Positions 11,195-22,570 of a stretch of DNA of 64,000 bases are shown piece by piece. The notes beneath the pieces are model-generated. The model had not been told where the DNA came from. It did no database searches and worked only from the letters and a program-made list of their open reading frames with translations. A program made the translations under genes and the position numbers. The stretch is from Hydrangea macrophylla (taxonomy: Eukaryota > Streptophyta > Magnoliopsida > Cornales > Hydrangeaceae). The stretch spans positions 77,658,669 through 77,722,668 of the forward strand of contig CM066988.1 of the NCBI GenBank assembly GCA_033977485.1. The letters are read 5' to 3'. Numbering within the stretch: the first letter of the stretch is position 1; each line of letters opens with the position of its first letter.

Positions 11195-11835
11195 AAGATT
11201 GTCATCAAGGACTAATATCGATGATACTGCCATTGAGGACTAATGCAAGGTTGTCATTGAGGACTAATATTAGATGCCATAGAGGACTAACACGAATGAT
11301 GCTGCCACTGAGGACTAATGCACGGTTGCCATTGAGGACTAACACAAATTATGCTGCCATTGAGGACTAACGCAAGGTTGCCATTAAGGACTAATACCGA
11401 TGATGCTGTCATTGATGACTAACACGGATAATGTTGCCATTGAGGACTAACGCAAGGTTGCCATTGAGGACTAACACCGATAATGCTGCCATTGAGGACC
11501 AACGCAAGGTTGCCATTGAGGACTAACACCGATAATGCTGCCATTGAGGACTAACCCAAGGTTGTCATTAAGGACTAACACCGATAATGCTGCCATTGAG
11601 GACTAACGCAAGGTTGCCATTGAGGACTAACATCGATAGTGCTGCCATTGATGACTAACATAAGGTTACCATTAAGGACTAATACCGATAATGCTTCCAT
11701 TGAGGACTAACGCAAGGTTGCCATTGAGGACTAACGCAAGGTTACCATTGAGGACTAATGCCGATAATGCTACCATTGAGGACTAATGCAAGGTTGCCAT
11801 TGAGGACTAACACCGATAATGCTGCTGGTTTAGAA
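11195..11835 (-). repeat. 52-bp tandem repeat array (GCCATTGAGGACTAAC)
   Basis: Roughly 12 units. The marker TAATGCTGCC lies at 11481, 11533 and 11585, giving a 52-bp period. Each unit contains two GCCATTGAGGACTAAC half-units, one followed by GCAAGGTT and the other by ACCGATAATGCT. Element B has only a few degenerate copies (GTTAGTCCTCAATGGCAA, 40555-40665), so the array expanded in A or contracted in B. Confidence 0.88.
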
Positions 11836-11839
11836 ATGG

Positions 11840-12140
11840 TTATATACCGAGGACCTTGGAAGGTTCGCCTACATATCCCCAAGTGGGAATCAGGTCCACA
11901 GTAGTTCGGCTGAGGCTTGAAAGAGAAATATTACGTGGTGTAACGATTATTGTGACCGAACCGCACTGGCTGCCTACGTATCCCCAAGTGGGAATCAGGT
12001 CAAAACGTAGTTCATGGACTCTGAAGGTCTTGAAAGAATAAGGCTTCAAGAATTTGTGGGCTTTTCGAGCCATGTTTTCATTTGGGTCCAATGAGTGCTT
12101 TTTTTTTTCTGGACAGATTTTCTGAAACAGATACCTTGTG
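11840..12140 (-). repeat. Conserved 3' internal block of element A, homologous to 39100-39370 of B
   Basis: The minus strand gives CAAATGAAAACATGGCTCGA, two copies of the CTGATTCCCACTTGGGGATA / CGTAGG module and CGAACCTTCCAAGGTCC. The same order is found in B (ATGGCAACATGGCTCGAAAA, GATTCCCACTTTGGGATACG, GGCGAACCTTCCAAGGTTCT). The small readings across it are not convincing proteins. Confidence 0.7.
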
Positions 12141-12650
12141 GTAGCTTTTGAACAAGATGATGAGAACATGAACTACTTCTCCATTTTATTTATTTTTTTA
12201 TTTTCTTCTCCTTTTTATTTTCTTTTTTTTTGTGGCAGTTGATTCTTTTCACCTTTTCACTAGCCAGTCAATCTTTACAACTCTCATAACACATCGTGTT
12301 TTTAATCATACTTTATCATTTTTACAAAGCAAAACCAGCTCTCCAAATCTCTTTTTGTTTTGTTTTGTATTTTTTTTAAAGATATCATCTTATTGTTTTA
12401 AACCCACTTAGCCATTGAGCTAGTCACAAAATTTTGATACTAATTAATACTTTCAAATCTTCTCTTTTCATTTCCAATTTCTTTTCTTTATTGAGGACAA
12501 CACAAAGCCTTGGGATAATTCATGTACCAATGATGTACTTTGAAGTGCTCAAGAATTCTCAATCTTATTTATTCTCTACTTTTTCCTTTCTTTTCTCTAC
12601 CTCACTATCTCTTAGTCTCTTCATGATTTTGATTGGCTAGGATTCGGATT
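12141..12650 (-). other. Pyrimidine-rich internal region of element A, no gene
   Basis: Long T/C-rich tracts (A/G-rich on the sense strand). It corresponds to 38600-39060 in element B, which is A/G-rich in the same way. No ORF of interest. Confidence 0.6.
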
Positions 12651-12659
12651 TTGAAATCA

Positions 12660-12835
12660 AAAAGTATCTTATTTTTGCTCTAACTTTTGCCTAGGCGCCC
12701 TTTTAGGTTTTCATCCTAGCGAGCTCGTTCTCTTTTTTATTCTTCTTCTTTCTTTTTTATTTTTTTCTTTTTTGTGCTCTCACTTTTGCCTAGGCGCCCT
12801 TTCGGGTTTTCATCCTAGCGAGCTCTTTTTTTTCT
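12660..12835 (-). repeat. Duplicated ~48-bp module flanked by polypurine tracts
   Basis: Two copies, about 12670-12725 and 12775-12826, of a unit that on the minus strand begins GAGCTCGCTAGGATGAAAAC and ends GGGCGCCTAGGCAAAAG. The copies are separated by a T/C-rich (sense A/G-rich) spacer. The same two-copy arrangement, nearly identical in sequence, is in element B at 38452-38583. Confidence 0.8.
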
Positions 12836-13690
12836 GGAAGAAGAAGTTCATTTAAAATATTTGGCTACCATCAAGGATCAAGTTATGGCTTTGGACTGGT
12901 GGGGCTCATCTTTTAGGCTTGGCATTTGAGGAAAAAAAAGGGATGCTGAGCAAGTTTCAAGTTTCGAGTTCATCTTTTCAAGATTGAGCAAGAGCATCTT
13001 TAAATTCTTAAAGTAAAGCTAAACAAAAGATTGACTATCCAACTTAGTGCAAACTGAAGACTAATTGACTATCCAACTTAGTGCAAACTGAAGTGAATAC
13101 AACGTTTCTAAAGAATAAACAAAAGATAGAAAAGACCAAACCAAATGTGCCCTACAGACGAGAAAAATACCTCCAAACTTCTAAAGAGGCCCAGATTGTT
13201 GTTGTACATTGGCAATCTCGCTCCCGTATTTTTTCCTTTTCGCGCGTGTGTGAGACATGACCTTCATACCAACAGGTGCATCCCATTTTTGGTTTACCTT
13301 TTACCATTCTTTTTCTTTTTTTGAAGTTTTGTTTTTTCTTGACATAGTAGGAATGTAATCTCATAAGACCAAGATTTATCTTCATGCAGCATACATTGGG
13401 TAGATGGAGATTTGAGAGCAAAAGCCAAGATGCTTTTTATGAAGGGTACATGTTTTCGGTACTCATTAAGGAACAGCTCGAGTTTTGGCCAGAGAAAGAT
13501 GTGCGGGAAAGAACATGGATATAACATCGCTGCATTTTGTGATTAATTGGTGGTTGTTTCAATATATTCTTGCATTATTAAATTAATTTTGTTAATTATA
13601 CTATGTAGATGATACCCTCAACTTAAGGGCCTAAAAAGATGATACCCTCAACTTAGCTATAATAAAAAATAAAAAAAAAACTTAATTGGG
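12836..13690. other. End of element A internal homology and uncharacterised DNA
   Basis: Homology to element B continues to about 13020 (minus GAGCATCTTTAAATTC equivalents of 38264-38280) and then stops, marking a junction. 13031-13092 holds a tandem duplicate of ATTGACTATCCAACTTAGTG. 13300-13530 has two overlapping minus-strand readings of 77-89 residues without a recognisable family. 13605-13655 repeats GATGATACCCTCAACTTA twice. No CACTA left terminus is found here. Confidence 0.5.
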
Positions 13691-13699
13691 GGGAAAATA

Positions 13700-15469
13700 A
13701 AATTATACCTGCATGGGTTGGAGTGAGGAGCCCAATCGGAGAAATCACTTATATCTCGCATACGGATCTTGTGGTTCCCCACTTCTTTGTCTTGATCTGA
13801 GCCTAGCAATATGAGTTTTAACCTACACAAATGAATAAAAAGTCAACAATTAGGTTGTGCACTTTGCTTTAAAAAAGTGAAGCAACTAATACCTACCAAG
13901 ACATTGGCATAAAGAAGCTAGAATAATACGTTAATTGGGCATTAATAATGCTAAAAATTGCAAAATATAAAGGGTCCGACCCTCCACTAAGATGGAAGAC
14001 TCCAACCACCATACAGAATGGTCTGAGAACATAATCATAGACAATCAACGTGATGCACCATCAGGTGACCATCATGTGAACCCTTTCTGAGCTAAAGGGA
14101 TCTGGCCGTTCACAACTAATGAGCAAAACTAGCTTGCCTTCATGCAACTCATTAATATATGAATAGAACCCCCAGCTATATATCGGCAATCACGCTTTTC
14201 TTGACACAGATATCCATGTCATATTATTGGACTAGTACGCCAAAGGGGACATCATCAGAATATAGTGTATGCCCATAAATCTCCTTTGTCAACAAATAAT
14301 TAGCGGCTTAAACAAAAAAAAACACCAATAACCTGGAAGCAATAATGGAAGGATCTATCTTGATCTAACATAAACCATAAGAAACGGTAAGGTAGTGATA
14401 GTTGTGGAAAAGAATTAAATGCACCACAAGTGGATACATTATCGTAAGTGAATGAAGACTAAAGGCAGAGATCCACCTAAAACAAATCTCTGCACCTCAG
14501 GCTTCATTCATATAATTGAGTTTGGTAAAGCAGGACACTGGCATTATTGGCAGATGAGTATTGTCAGATGATTTCTTTTGGGGGCAAATAGATTGTCAGA
14601 ATACCGAAGGGTCATTGGTTGTCACAAACCAAATTGTTGATATTTCTGCACTACCGATGCTACAGTATTAGATCCTATCCAGGCTAGTAGAGGCTGAATT
14701 TGAATTTTAGATCACGTTAGTACGTTACCTCATATATATGTATATATTTATACTATTACATACTATAGGTATTATCACATTCAGTTGCACAGCTAGAACG
14801 GATTTAGAGCATGATTATTCTCCGGCGGATGCAAACAATCAGTTCTCCCCAATTCAGTACATAACAACCAAATATGCTTGGAATGATGTTTACTGTCAAT
14901 TGGGTGTAGGAACTAAGAACAACAAACAATATTTAGGATTTTTACACTAATTGAACTACCAATTACATAAAGAAGCGTCTCATTCATGCTAACCTGTTGA
15001 TGTGCCGCAGCAAGCTTTAATAGTTCGTCTGCCTTTGAAAATTTTATACACCAATTGCTATGAGGATTATCTTTAGTGTCACCTCTTTTCCTTCTATCGC
15101 TGTCCTCAACAGGTACTACACAAACGTAAACACAATTCAATACCTACAAGCATAGTTAAAAAAAATATCTAATAAGCAAAGCACAAAAGAAAAACACACC
15201 AGGAGGAGGTAAACTAAATCAGCAGGGAGCTTAGGCACAATAATAGCTGGATGATTCTGCACACGAGCAAAGAAATGAAGGTTCAGTAAACACAACCTCA
15301 TCGTATGAAACAGATGGAAACTCAAATCAACAATAAGGGTTTGAACAGATCTATAAAACAGATGGAAACTCAAATCAACAACAAACCATAAAAGCCCTAA
15401 TTGGACCTTCGATCTAGGTCTAAATCACTAAAAAGCCCTAAATCATAATCTGAAAGAGAAAGAAGAAGA

Positions 15470-15521
<52 letters not shown>

Positions 15522-15770
15522 TAGAGAGGAGGAGAGGAGATCTAGGAGGAGGCGGCCGCAACTGAGAGGAGGAGGAGGAGGAGGCGGTGGCGGTGGCTGA
15601 GAGAAGGAGGAGGCGGCGGCGGTTATGGCTACGAGCAAGCGGCGGAGTGGTAGTGGAGGGAGAGGTGGGATGGAGATGGGGATCTTGGAGAGGGTTTTGG
15701 GAATGAAGAGAGAGGTTTGGGGGTTTGGAAATGAAGAGGCAAGTTTGGGAGCGAATAGCAAATTTTAAGC
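13700..15770 (-). pseudogene. Captured multi-exon gene fragment of unknown identity inside CACTA
   Basis: On the minus strand, probable exons with canonical borders lie in series. At 15256-15200 (57 bp) an AG acceptor leads to NHPAIIVPKLPADLVYLLL and a GT donor. At 15143-14994 (150 bp) the reading is VLNCVYVCVVPVEDSDRRKR, then ...WCIKFSKADELLKLAAAHQQ, then a GT donor. At 13822-13709 (114 bp) it is LKLILLGSDQDKEVGNHKIR, then MRDISDFSDWAPHSNPC and a GTATAA donor. The first two are multiples of three and both phase 0, so they join in frame. A possible first exon or 5' UTR with a proline-rich reading, (GA)n and GGA repeats lies at 15761-15438. I do not recognise the family. The position next to the CACTA terminus suggests transposon-mediated gene capture. 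Confidence 0.6.
15474..15518. repeat. (GA)n microsatellite
   Basis: Uninterrupted GA dinucleotides in the presumed 5' UTR or first exon of the captured gene, followed by GGA/GGC-rich sequence to about 15640. Confidence 0.95.
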
Positions 15771-15773
15771 GCG

Positions 15774-16212
15774 CAAATTTCTTTTTATGTCACTTTTTTA
15801 AAACTCACACTAAGCAAGAATGAGAATAACTCTTTTATGTCACTTTTTTAAAAAAAGACTTAGACTATTTTGTTTATTTACATCACTTTTTAATAAAATG
15901 ACATAATAATCAAATGTTTTTATTTACAAAATTGCCACCGTGTTTTTATTTGTCACTTTTTTAAAAAGTGACATAAATAACAATACTTTTATGTCATTTT
16001 TAAAAAAGTGACATAAATACGTTATTATTTATGTCACTTTTTTAAACAAATGACATAAATAATTAATTATTTATGTCACTTTTTTAAAAAGTGACATAAA
16101 TACTTGAAAAGTGACATATAAAGACCCTGCAAGAAATAATTATGTCACTCAAAATAAAAGTGACATAAATACAATATTTAAAGTGACATAAAAAGCCTTT
16201 TTTCTTGTAGTG
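15774..16212 (-). mobile_element. CACTA transposon terminus with GTGACATAAA subterminal repeats
   Basis: It ends at 16212 with TTTTTTCTTGTAGTG, the reverse complement of CACTACAAGAAAAAA, the classic plant CACTA terminus. Inside lie about 15 copies, in both orientations, of TATGTCACTTTTTTAAAA / AAAAAGTGACATAAAT. It is inserted in element A's 5' LTR: sequence after 16212 resumes the LTR at the position equivalent to 8024. The opposite terminus is absent, so a deletion removed it together with the adjacent LTR and internal DNA. Confidence 0.85.
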
Positions 16213-18854
16213 TTCTCATAAATTACAGAGAGCAGACCTGACTTTCAAAGATAGAAAAATCATACTCCCAACAGTTGGATCTTAATGAGTTTTGGGTATG
16301 ATATACCTCAATGCGTCTAGTTTCTAATCCAAAAAGAAAATCAAGGTTTGAATGGTTAGATCTTTGGGAATATGGAAAACACTAGACATCATTCATGAAT
16401 CTGCAACTCTCTGTCCAGAGATCTTGTATGATTTTCTAAAAATAGTAAACAAATGAGAACCACATAGATCTTTTTAGGGTACCTTCCTAACACATTAAAA
16501 TACTTAGAAAAAAATTATTAGATGCCAAGGAAGTTTGATTAAGGTTCTGATTTATTAATTTTAAAACGGACATACTGTTCTGGAATTCTGGACAGAGAGT
16601 TGCTTGTTTTGAAATCACAAGACCAAACCATCTTAAACATGGAATTTCTTCAAAACAAAAATCATAGAGGTACTTGGGTGAGTTATGAACATTCTGAAAT
16701 TGGTCTCATCCCATTCCAATAGATCATGATTTAATGAAAAATCTTTGATCACAGTGGGTTTAAGGATTCACTGTACCATTGTTAGATTAGTGTTCATATT
16801 TCAAATCAAACTTGATCCATGATTCTAGAGAGAACTAGGATCAAGTATGATTATGACCATTTGAAATGAGTGATGAAATATAAAGTGATCCATAGATTTA
16901 GCCTTAAGGAAACCCCATCATAAATCTCATGAGATAAATGAGTCCTAAGGTCTTACTCATCCTCATGAATGAACCTAGGACACTTGAATTCACTTGAATC
17001 CAATATTATGAAACTCACTAGATCTACATCTATTCCCTCTACCAAATATATGGTCCTTGAGGATTCATAACTTACTTCCTTTGATTCCTCTCCCAAATTA
17101 ATAATCCTAGAGGATTAAGGACCCAAACTCCATAGATTTCAATGAAATATGAAGAACTTCATGAGATTCAAAGGAGCAACCAAAGTCATGAATTAAGACC
17201 TAATTCCATCAAACAAAATATGGATATAACAATGACCCACTTTAATCTCCATATAAGCCAAAAGACCATAGGAGACTAATGGATCAACCTAAAGAGGATC
17301 CAATGAGATATTGAAGATCTCATGGATTTCCAAGAGGAAATGGAGACAAGGAGAAGTAAAATAAAAGTTTACATGAAACCCAAATAAAAAATGCTTTCAT
17401 AACTTATTTTTGTTTTAAAATCCAAGGCTATTTCTAGATCCAAACTAATGAAGACAACTTATGAAAGTTCAATCACAAACTCTATGTGGTGTGTGATGAA
17501 ATGAGGTAGGAAGAGAGGTTTTGAAAATGTGTAAAAGTCCTAGATCTATGAGTTTGTGATTGAATTATATATAATAAGTATAGGAATAAGGATTTAATCT
17601 CTAGATCTTCTCAGGATTTGATTGATTTGGAGATATCCAAGTCTTACAAGCAATTCTCTTCTTCTTCTTCCTTGAAGCTTCAAGGTTCTTCAATGGAGAT
17701 TTAAGAAATTTGGTGAATTGGGTAGGATTTCTATGGGGTTTTGGGTTTCTCTCTCTATATTTCTCTAAGAACAAACTCAATCTTCAAAATTCAGCTTATC
17801 CCTTTAAGATTCAAGTCTCATTCCTCTAGATTCAAGTCTCTCTCCCTAGATTCAAGTCTCCAACCTCTCCAATTGAGGAAAAATGACTTTCATTATCTTA
17901 GGGGCTAAGATAAGGGTAGATAGGTCAATTAGGGATGGTGGGAGCATGGTTTGCATGACCTAGGAGTAGTAAACACGCACACAAAAAAATGGCATCGTTT
18001 GGTGAATTCATTTGATCAAAGATTAAAAAGGATTTTTGGCTTAAAAATGCAAACCAGCCCAAGCCGGCACTCAATGAAGATGGAACAACACTCGCTGAGT
18101 GCTGTGCGGCACTCGCTGAGTGCCGAACAGCACTCAGTAAGTGCCGCAGTGGCATTCACTGACTGTCGTTTGGGCACTCTGAGTGCCGCTGCACAGCAGT
18201 TCAACACTATTCACAGCAATTCAGCACCTTAATTTCATTTCATGTCATTCAAGTAAATGTTAAGACATTAAATGTAATTAAGGAATTACCCCCCATTTGG
18301 ATTCAATAAAAATATCTAAAAAATCAAATCCTTAAGAGAAAAAAGTCAACTCTCCCTCCGAAGGCAAAATTTCCAATTTCCTGTACAATTCTTCTTAAAG
18401 ACCTTTCAATTTCTCAATGTTCCTTTCATTTAAAATTTCTTAAAAATCATTTCTAGAATAAGGGAGACCTAATGAACAATTACCGGGACTTTTCATCTTG
18501 AAATTCGGAAATTTTACGATTGACCCCCTTTTGACCCGTTGACTTTTCACTGGGTCAACTGTTGACTTTTTCGGGGTTCATACTGAATTTTTCTCTTTTT
18601 CAAAATGGTTTTAAGATGCTCCGAGGATAATGCCGTGTTTCTATACGTGTTCAAAACTCATAGTCCACAAGGTGATAGGTAAATGAAAATTTTGGTATTT
18701 TTGGCTGAAAAGGGCGATTTTGGACCGAGATTCTTCTTAGAATAGAATCAGATTGCTTGTAAGAGCTTTGATTCTGATGAGACATATTCATCATTGATCT
18801 CCATAGGTAAATCCCCCCAAGTTTAATAGTTCGGTCAAAATTGGGGTGTCTACA
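16213..18854 (-). repeat. 5' LTR of element A, truncated by CACTA insertion and deletion
   Basis: It corresponds to 8024-10621 of the other LTR, with many substitutions and small indels, so the element is not recent. It lacks the U5-side ~1.06 kb present at 6966-8023. It also has a 9-bp deletion near 17885 that removes the TATA motif kept in the 3' LTR. Confidence 0.9.
18062..18196. repeat. Palindrome array in 5' LTR of element A
   Basis: Alternating GGCACTCGCTGAGTGCCG, AGTGCTGTGCGGCACTC and AGTAAGTGCCGCAGTGGC units. More copies and more regular spacing than the partner array at 9890-9990, so copy number varies between the two LTRs of one element. Confidence 0.75.
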
Positions 18855-18859
18855 TCATG
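18855..18859. repeat. TSD (TCATG) of element A, right copy
   Basis: Repeats 6961-6965. LINE sequence resumes directly after it. Confidence 0.9.
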
Positions 18860-19625
18860 ACCCACCCATATGGCCTCAAATAGGAAGCATCTTTTTCTAT
18901 GAACAAACCGAGCCATCCGACATTTTAGACGTATCACAATGGGACAATGATCCAATTAAATTGTTGAAACATTGTGAATTGTGGCATAAAAAAAGCGGGA
19001 GCTCCAACTGCTGGAAGAAACAAAACGATCCAACCGCTTTGATTAAATATGTCATTAAACCGATTACCCTACCAGGTGTACATATTGCCTTGGAAATGGA
19101 GATCAGTGAGGTCACAAAAATTAAATGTCTCTCGAAATGCATTTAGGAGCTTGAAATCCCGACGATTGCGTCCTTCCTTCTCCCAAGAATATAAAATCTC
19201 ATTAAGGTCCCCACCCACGAGCTACGGAAGGTCCGAAATCGATTTTAAATGTTTCAGCAGATTCTATGTACTCTGTCTCCTACTTGTCTCTGGATGCCCA
19301 TAAAACCCCGTAAACTACCACCAATCATCCCTGCAGCTCTCCTTAATCACCACATCAATGTGAAAAGGGGACATGCTCTGAAGTGAGATAACCACGTCAT
19401 CATTCCATAGCAATGTAAGGCCACCCCCACTTCCCGTACCATACACTAAAACACAATTTCTCAAGCCCACACCTCGACCAACTGACTGAATTCGAGAACT
19501 AATAGAATGAGTCTTCGAAAAAAAGACCAGACTAGGACCTTCATCCTTCACCAACTAGTGAAGTGCACGAACTACCCGAGGGTTCCCAAGTCCTCAACAG
19601 TTCCAGCATAAAACATTTATTGATC
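18860..19625 (-). pseudogene. LINE endonuclease (AP-endonuclease-like) segment
   Basis: The minus-strand reading from about 19614 gives NVLCWNC, then GLGNPRVVRALH, DEGPSLVFFSKTHS, GSGGGLTLLWND and, further on, FTGFYGHPETSRR and LVGGDLNEIL. This is the exonuclease/endonuclease/phosphatase fold at the N-terminus of L1 ORF2, which nicks target DNA. The Asn of CWNC and the D/N of GGDLNE fit catalytic positions. There are several in-frame stops. The reading is cut at 18855 by insertion A and continues at 6960. Confidence 0.85.
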
Positions 19626-20370
19626 TAGGCGGTGCTGGAATCCAGCCACCGCCTCTAGTAAAGAAACATAAACATCAACAAGAGAATCAACCTTCGCCTT
19701 CTTAGGATCATCTTGGATCATCTCACCCTCCTCTAGAAGGCATAAGGCTCGCTTCGACTTTTTTGGTGAAGAGCCAAGCTTCAGCTGCTATGTTTCCACA
19801 CTGGGTCTATTATGGGCCCTACGCTTCCATGATGAAATAGCCCTGACTGGTACGGCCAGAGCAATATCTGCCACCATTGCACTATCCTCCAATACTGTCT
19901 TGAGAACCTGAGAAGGATCATCTTCTGTAACTTTCTCATTCTGAATTGTGATCAATAATTTAAAGGGGCTCTACAGATTCCAAAATTTTACTCAGAGAGT
20001 TTGAAAAGCCATCAAATAAATAATCCAAGGAGTTCCGCTAAGATTCGCTCCTACCTATAGCCAGACTCGTGTTGGCCTCAGTTTCGTTCCGACCCATCCT
20101 GGGGGGATGATGGACATGCCGGCGACGAGTGGCATTCTCTGGACTGCCTTAGGTCTTGGAACATGGAATTAAAAGCCCTTAACCAGACACCATACTGAAC
20201 AGATGTAGGGTTATGCCATAGGTCATATCGGAATACATAGACATACTCCTTCTCCAAGTGCCCCACCCTACTACACCTAAAAAAGAATTTGGGTAGGCGT
20301 TTGTATTTAAAGCGAACCCACATCAATTGATCCTAGTATCTCAACATCGCCCCACACTGCAAGGGTTTTG
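19626..20370 (-). pseudogene. LINE ORF1 C-terminal part with degenerate CCHC knuckle
   Basis: At 20326-20240 the reading VRFKYKRLPKFFFRCSRVGH is followed by LEKEY. It aligns with the 'YERLPxFCFxCGxxGHxxxxC' zinc knuckle of plant L1 ORF1. The first Cys is now Phe and the last is Tyr, so metal binding is lost. 19626-20078 is the low-complexity ORF1 tail and inter-ORF region, with no clear domain. The chromovirus interrupts it at 20379. Confidence 0.75.
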
Positions 20371-20378
20371 TGATATTA

Positions 20379-22312
20379 TGTCACGCCCCGAAGCAGCAAA
20401 AATAGAGAAAAATAAATTTCATTTTGGGTCCATGGGGAATGACAAGTAAAAGTCACTAAATATTCACACCACACAGTACTAGTCCACAAGATAAACAGGA
20501 ATAGTAACAACTAAATAGAATAACAGAAACACTATTACAAACATCAGAGTGTAGTGGTCCACAGGATCACAACATGTCTGGAGACAACATATGACCAAGT
20601 ACCCATTAGACTAAAGTTCAACAGAAATAACAGAAATATAAACTAGATAAAACTATCTTCAGATCTTCAGCTGGCATAAGGGTACTTGTCAGCATAGCAT
20701 CCTTCTCCAGTATAACCAGCATCAGTGGGGCCACCCTCTACAAAATCCCCCTCAAGGTAGTAGCTGTCATCATAAGCTCCTTCACCTGCATTGAAAGGGA
20801 CAAGATAGTCTGGATAGGGAATGTCCAGGCGATAACGGCCGTCAGCTTACTAAGAGATGAGTGAATAGAAACTCTCAGGGTATCAATGATATAACCTATA
20901 ACAAGTTATTGAAGTCATAAGATATTGTTCAAGTACATAATATCTTTTCTGTATTCCAACGTCGTGAATCAACCCTTATCGTCTTTTTATCCTAAGATCG
21001 ATAATCAACATACTCTGCTTAAAAAGAACAAACTCAATCATTTCACATATATAGACAAACCATCATTATGTCCATTGCTCGTTAAGGATATATACCATCC
21101 ATCACAATCATGGACACCACGTCAGTCCATCCACCACTCGTTAAGGATATAAACCATCCACCGCATGTCAGGGATACGATGCTTTAAACAACAACATATC
21201 AAATCTATCTCCATGACTCATCGTGGTTTACTAGTGATCCCCATCCACCGCTCGTTAAGGATATAACCATTCACCACTCATTAAGGATGTAACCTGGATC
21301 ATCTGGATAACTTAGGACTACATGGTCCTGCCCACTATTCATTAAGGATGTAAACCATCCACCGCATGTGAAAGCAAATCGTGACCAGGCGTCCGCCCAC
21401 GTACTATTCCCAGAACTTATCAAACCTACTTATGTTACACACTAACATTGATACATGACTTCCCACTATGGCCTAACTACTCTGATTGAAAAGAACAGAT
21501 ATCGAACTCATACATGAATCGCATAATATTTAACGTCATTACGTTAATCCATTAATCTAAATCGTACTTATTTTTATTATCACATTATCCATGATCCACC
21601 CATAATCGCATAATGAAACTCTAAATTGAGAATCCAACCATCGAACCCTCTATATAATAAATAATAGAAACAAACCATGTTTTGCCAGTACCAATCGATT
21701 GAGACAAGGGTCAATCGATTGGGATAAAACATGTAACAATCAATTGAGAAAACATGCCAATCGATTATATCCAAAACAGTGGCAATCGATTTCTAACTTT
21801 GGCAATCCATTGGGTTACAAACAATGGCAATCGATTAGGAATCTATCTAATTGATTGGGACTCAACTGGTATCAATCGATTGGGAAAAGTCTAATCGATT
21901 GGGACTTCATCTTCTCCAGCAGATACGTAAAACAAAATATATGAACGTCCTAAAGATGTATTTATTACATCTAAATACTACCAAAACTTGTAAAAACATA
22001 TGTAAGAGAGACCAAGTGAGTAAAGACGCACTTAAGGCTATGTTTGGTATGTGTATAGCTTAGAAGTCTTCAAGCTTTCGATTGGCAAAGATGGCAATCG
22101 ATTGGTATATTGCCACGTAATGAATTCAAGTTGACAGAATAGAAATTGATTGGAAATATGGTAATTGATTGGTATACTAAAAGTTATAATCGATTGAGAA
22201 ACAAAGGTAATCGATTGGTAACAAAAATTACCAAATGAAAGGTAAGGGTTATACAAGCATATAAAAACGAATACTAGGTCTTATTTATATAAAAAAAATA
22301 CAGGGTATTACA
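20379..22312 (-). repeat. 3' LTR of chromovirus (1934 bp)
   Basis: Homologous along its length with 27869-30128 but lacking a block of about 320 bp (29537-29860 in the partner). It holds two clusters of the palindrome CAATCGATTG (21690-21905 and 22077-22222). It also has tandem CACTCGTTAAGGATATAAACC-like units, GCTCGTTAAGGATATA with CCATCCACC spacers, at about 21075-21370. Confidence 0.9.
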
Positions 22313-22379
22313 TTATCCACCACTCATTAAGGATTTCGTCCTCGAAATAAAAAATAACCAAGGTCTAAAACAAAAATAG

Positions 22380-22570
22380 AAACTTCTCTCGCATCTCTGA
22401 TTCTAATTCCCACAAATTTTCTTCTTCATCATGATGCTTCTATTGGATCTTTACTAACGGAATCTCCTTATTCCTGAGCTACTTGATTCCTCAATCTAGA
22501 ATGCGAACCGGCCCTTTGTTGAATGTAAAATTGTCATTGACTTCAATATCTTCGAAGTTGATCTCATGTG
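22380..22570 (-). pseudogene. Chromodomain at integrase C-terminus
   Basis: The minus-strand reading has NKGPVRILD, then LRNKEIPLVKIQ, then HHDEEENLWELESEMREKF. It matches the C-terminal chromodomain of Tekay-type chromoviruses (PxxIxD...L(R)NK...VxVxWxxH..EEATWExE). In the family this domain targets integration to heterochromatin. Two stops interrupt it. Confidence 0.8.

Larger units (their letters stand above)
6966..18854 (-). mobile_element. Ogre/Tat-like LTR retrotransposon A, coding region deleted, CACTA inside
   Basis: The element is bounded by TCATG duplications and reads on the minus strand. It starts TGTAGACACCCCAATTTTGA (at 18854) and ends ...TATCGACA (at 6966). The terminus, the PPT (GAAGAGGGCAAAC), the tandem-repeat-rich 3' internal region and the conserved small modules are those of Ogre/Tat-lineage Ty3-gypsy elements. 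Left LTR 6966-10621 (3' LTR) is complete. The right LTR (5') keeps only 16213-18854. Missing are its distal ~1.06 kb, the primer-binding site and all gag-pol. What remains internally is 3' tandem repeats (10622-~13020) and CACTA-related DNA. Confidence 0.88.

Noticed and set aside
14640..14660. Candidate left terminus for the CACTA ending at 16212 (CACTACCGATGC)
   Set aside because: No subterminal GTGACATAAA repeats nearby and no matching inverted terminus; it is within presumed captured intron.
15438..15761. 107-residue proline-rich/Leu-Ser protein on the minus strand
   Set aside because: The reading is largely microsatellite (GA)n and GGN repeats; the exon may be real but the protein as read is not supported.
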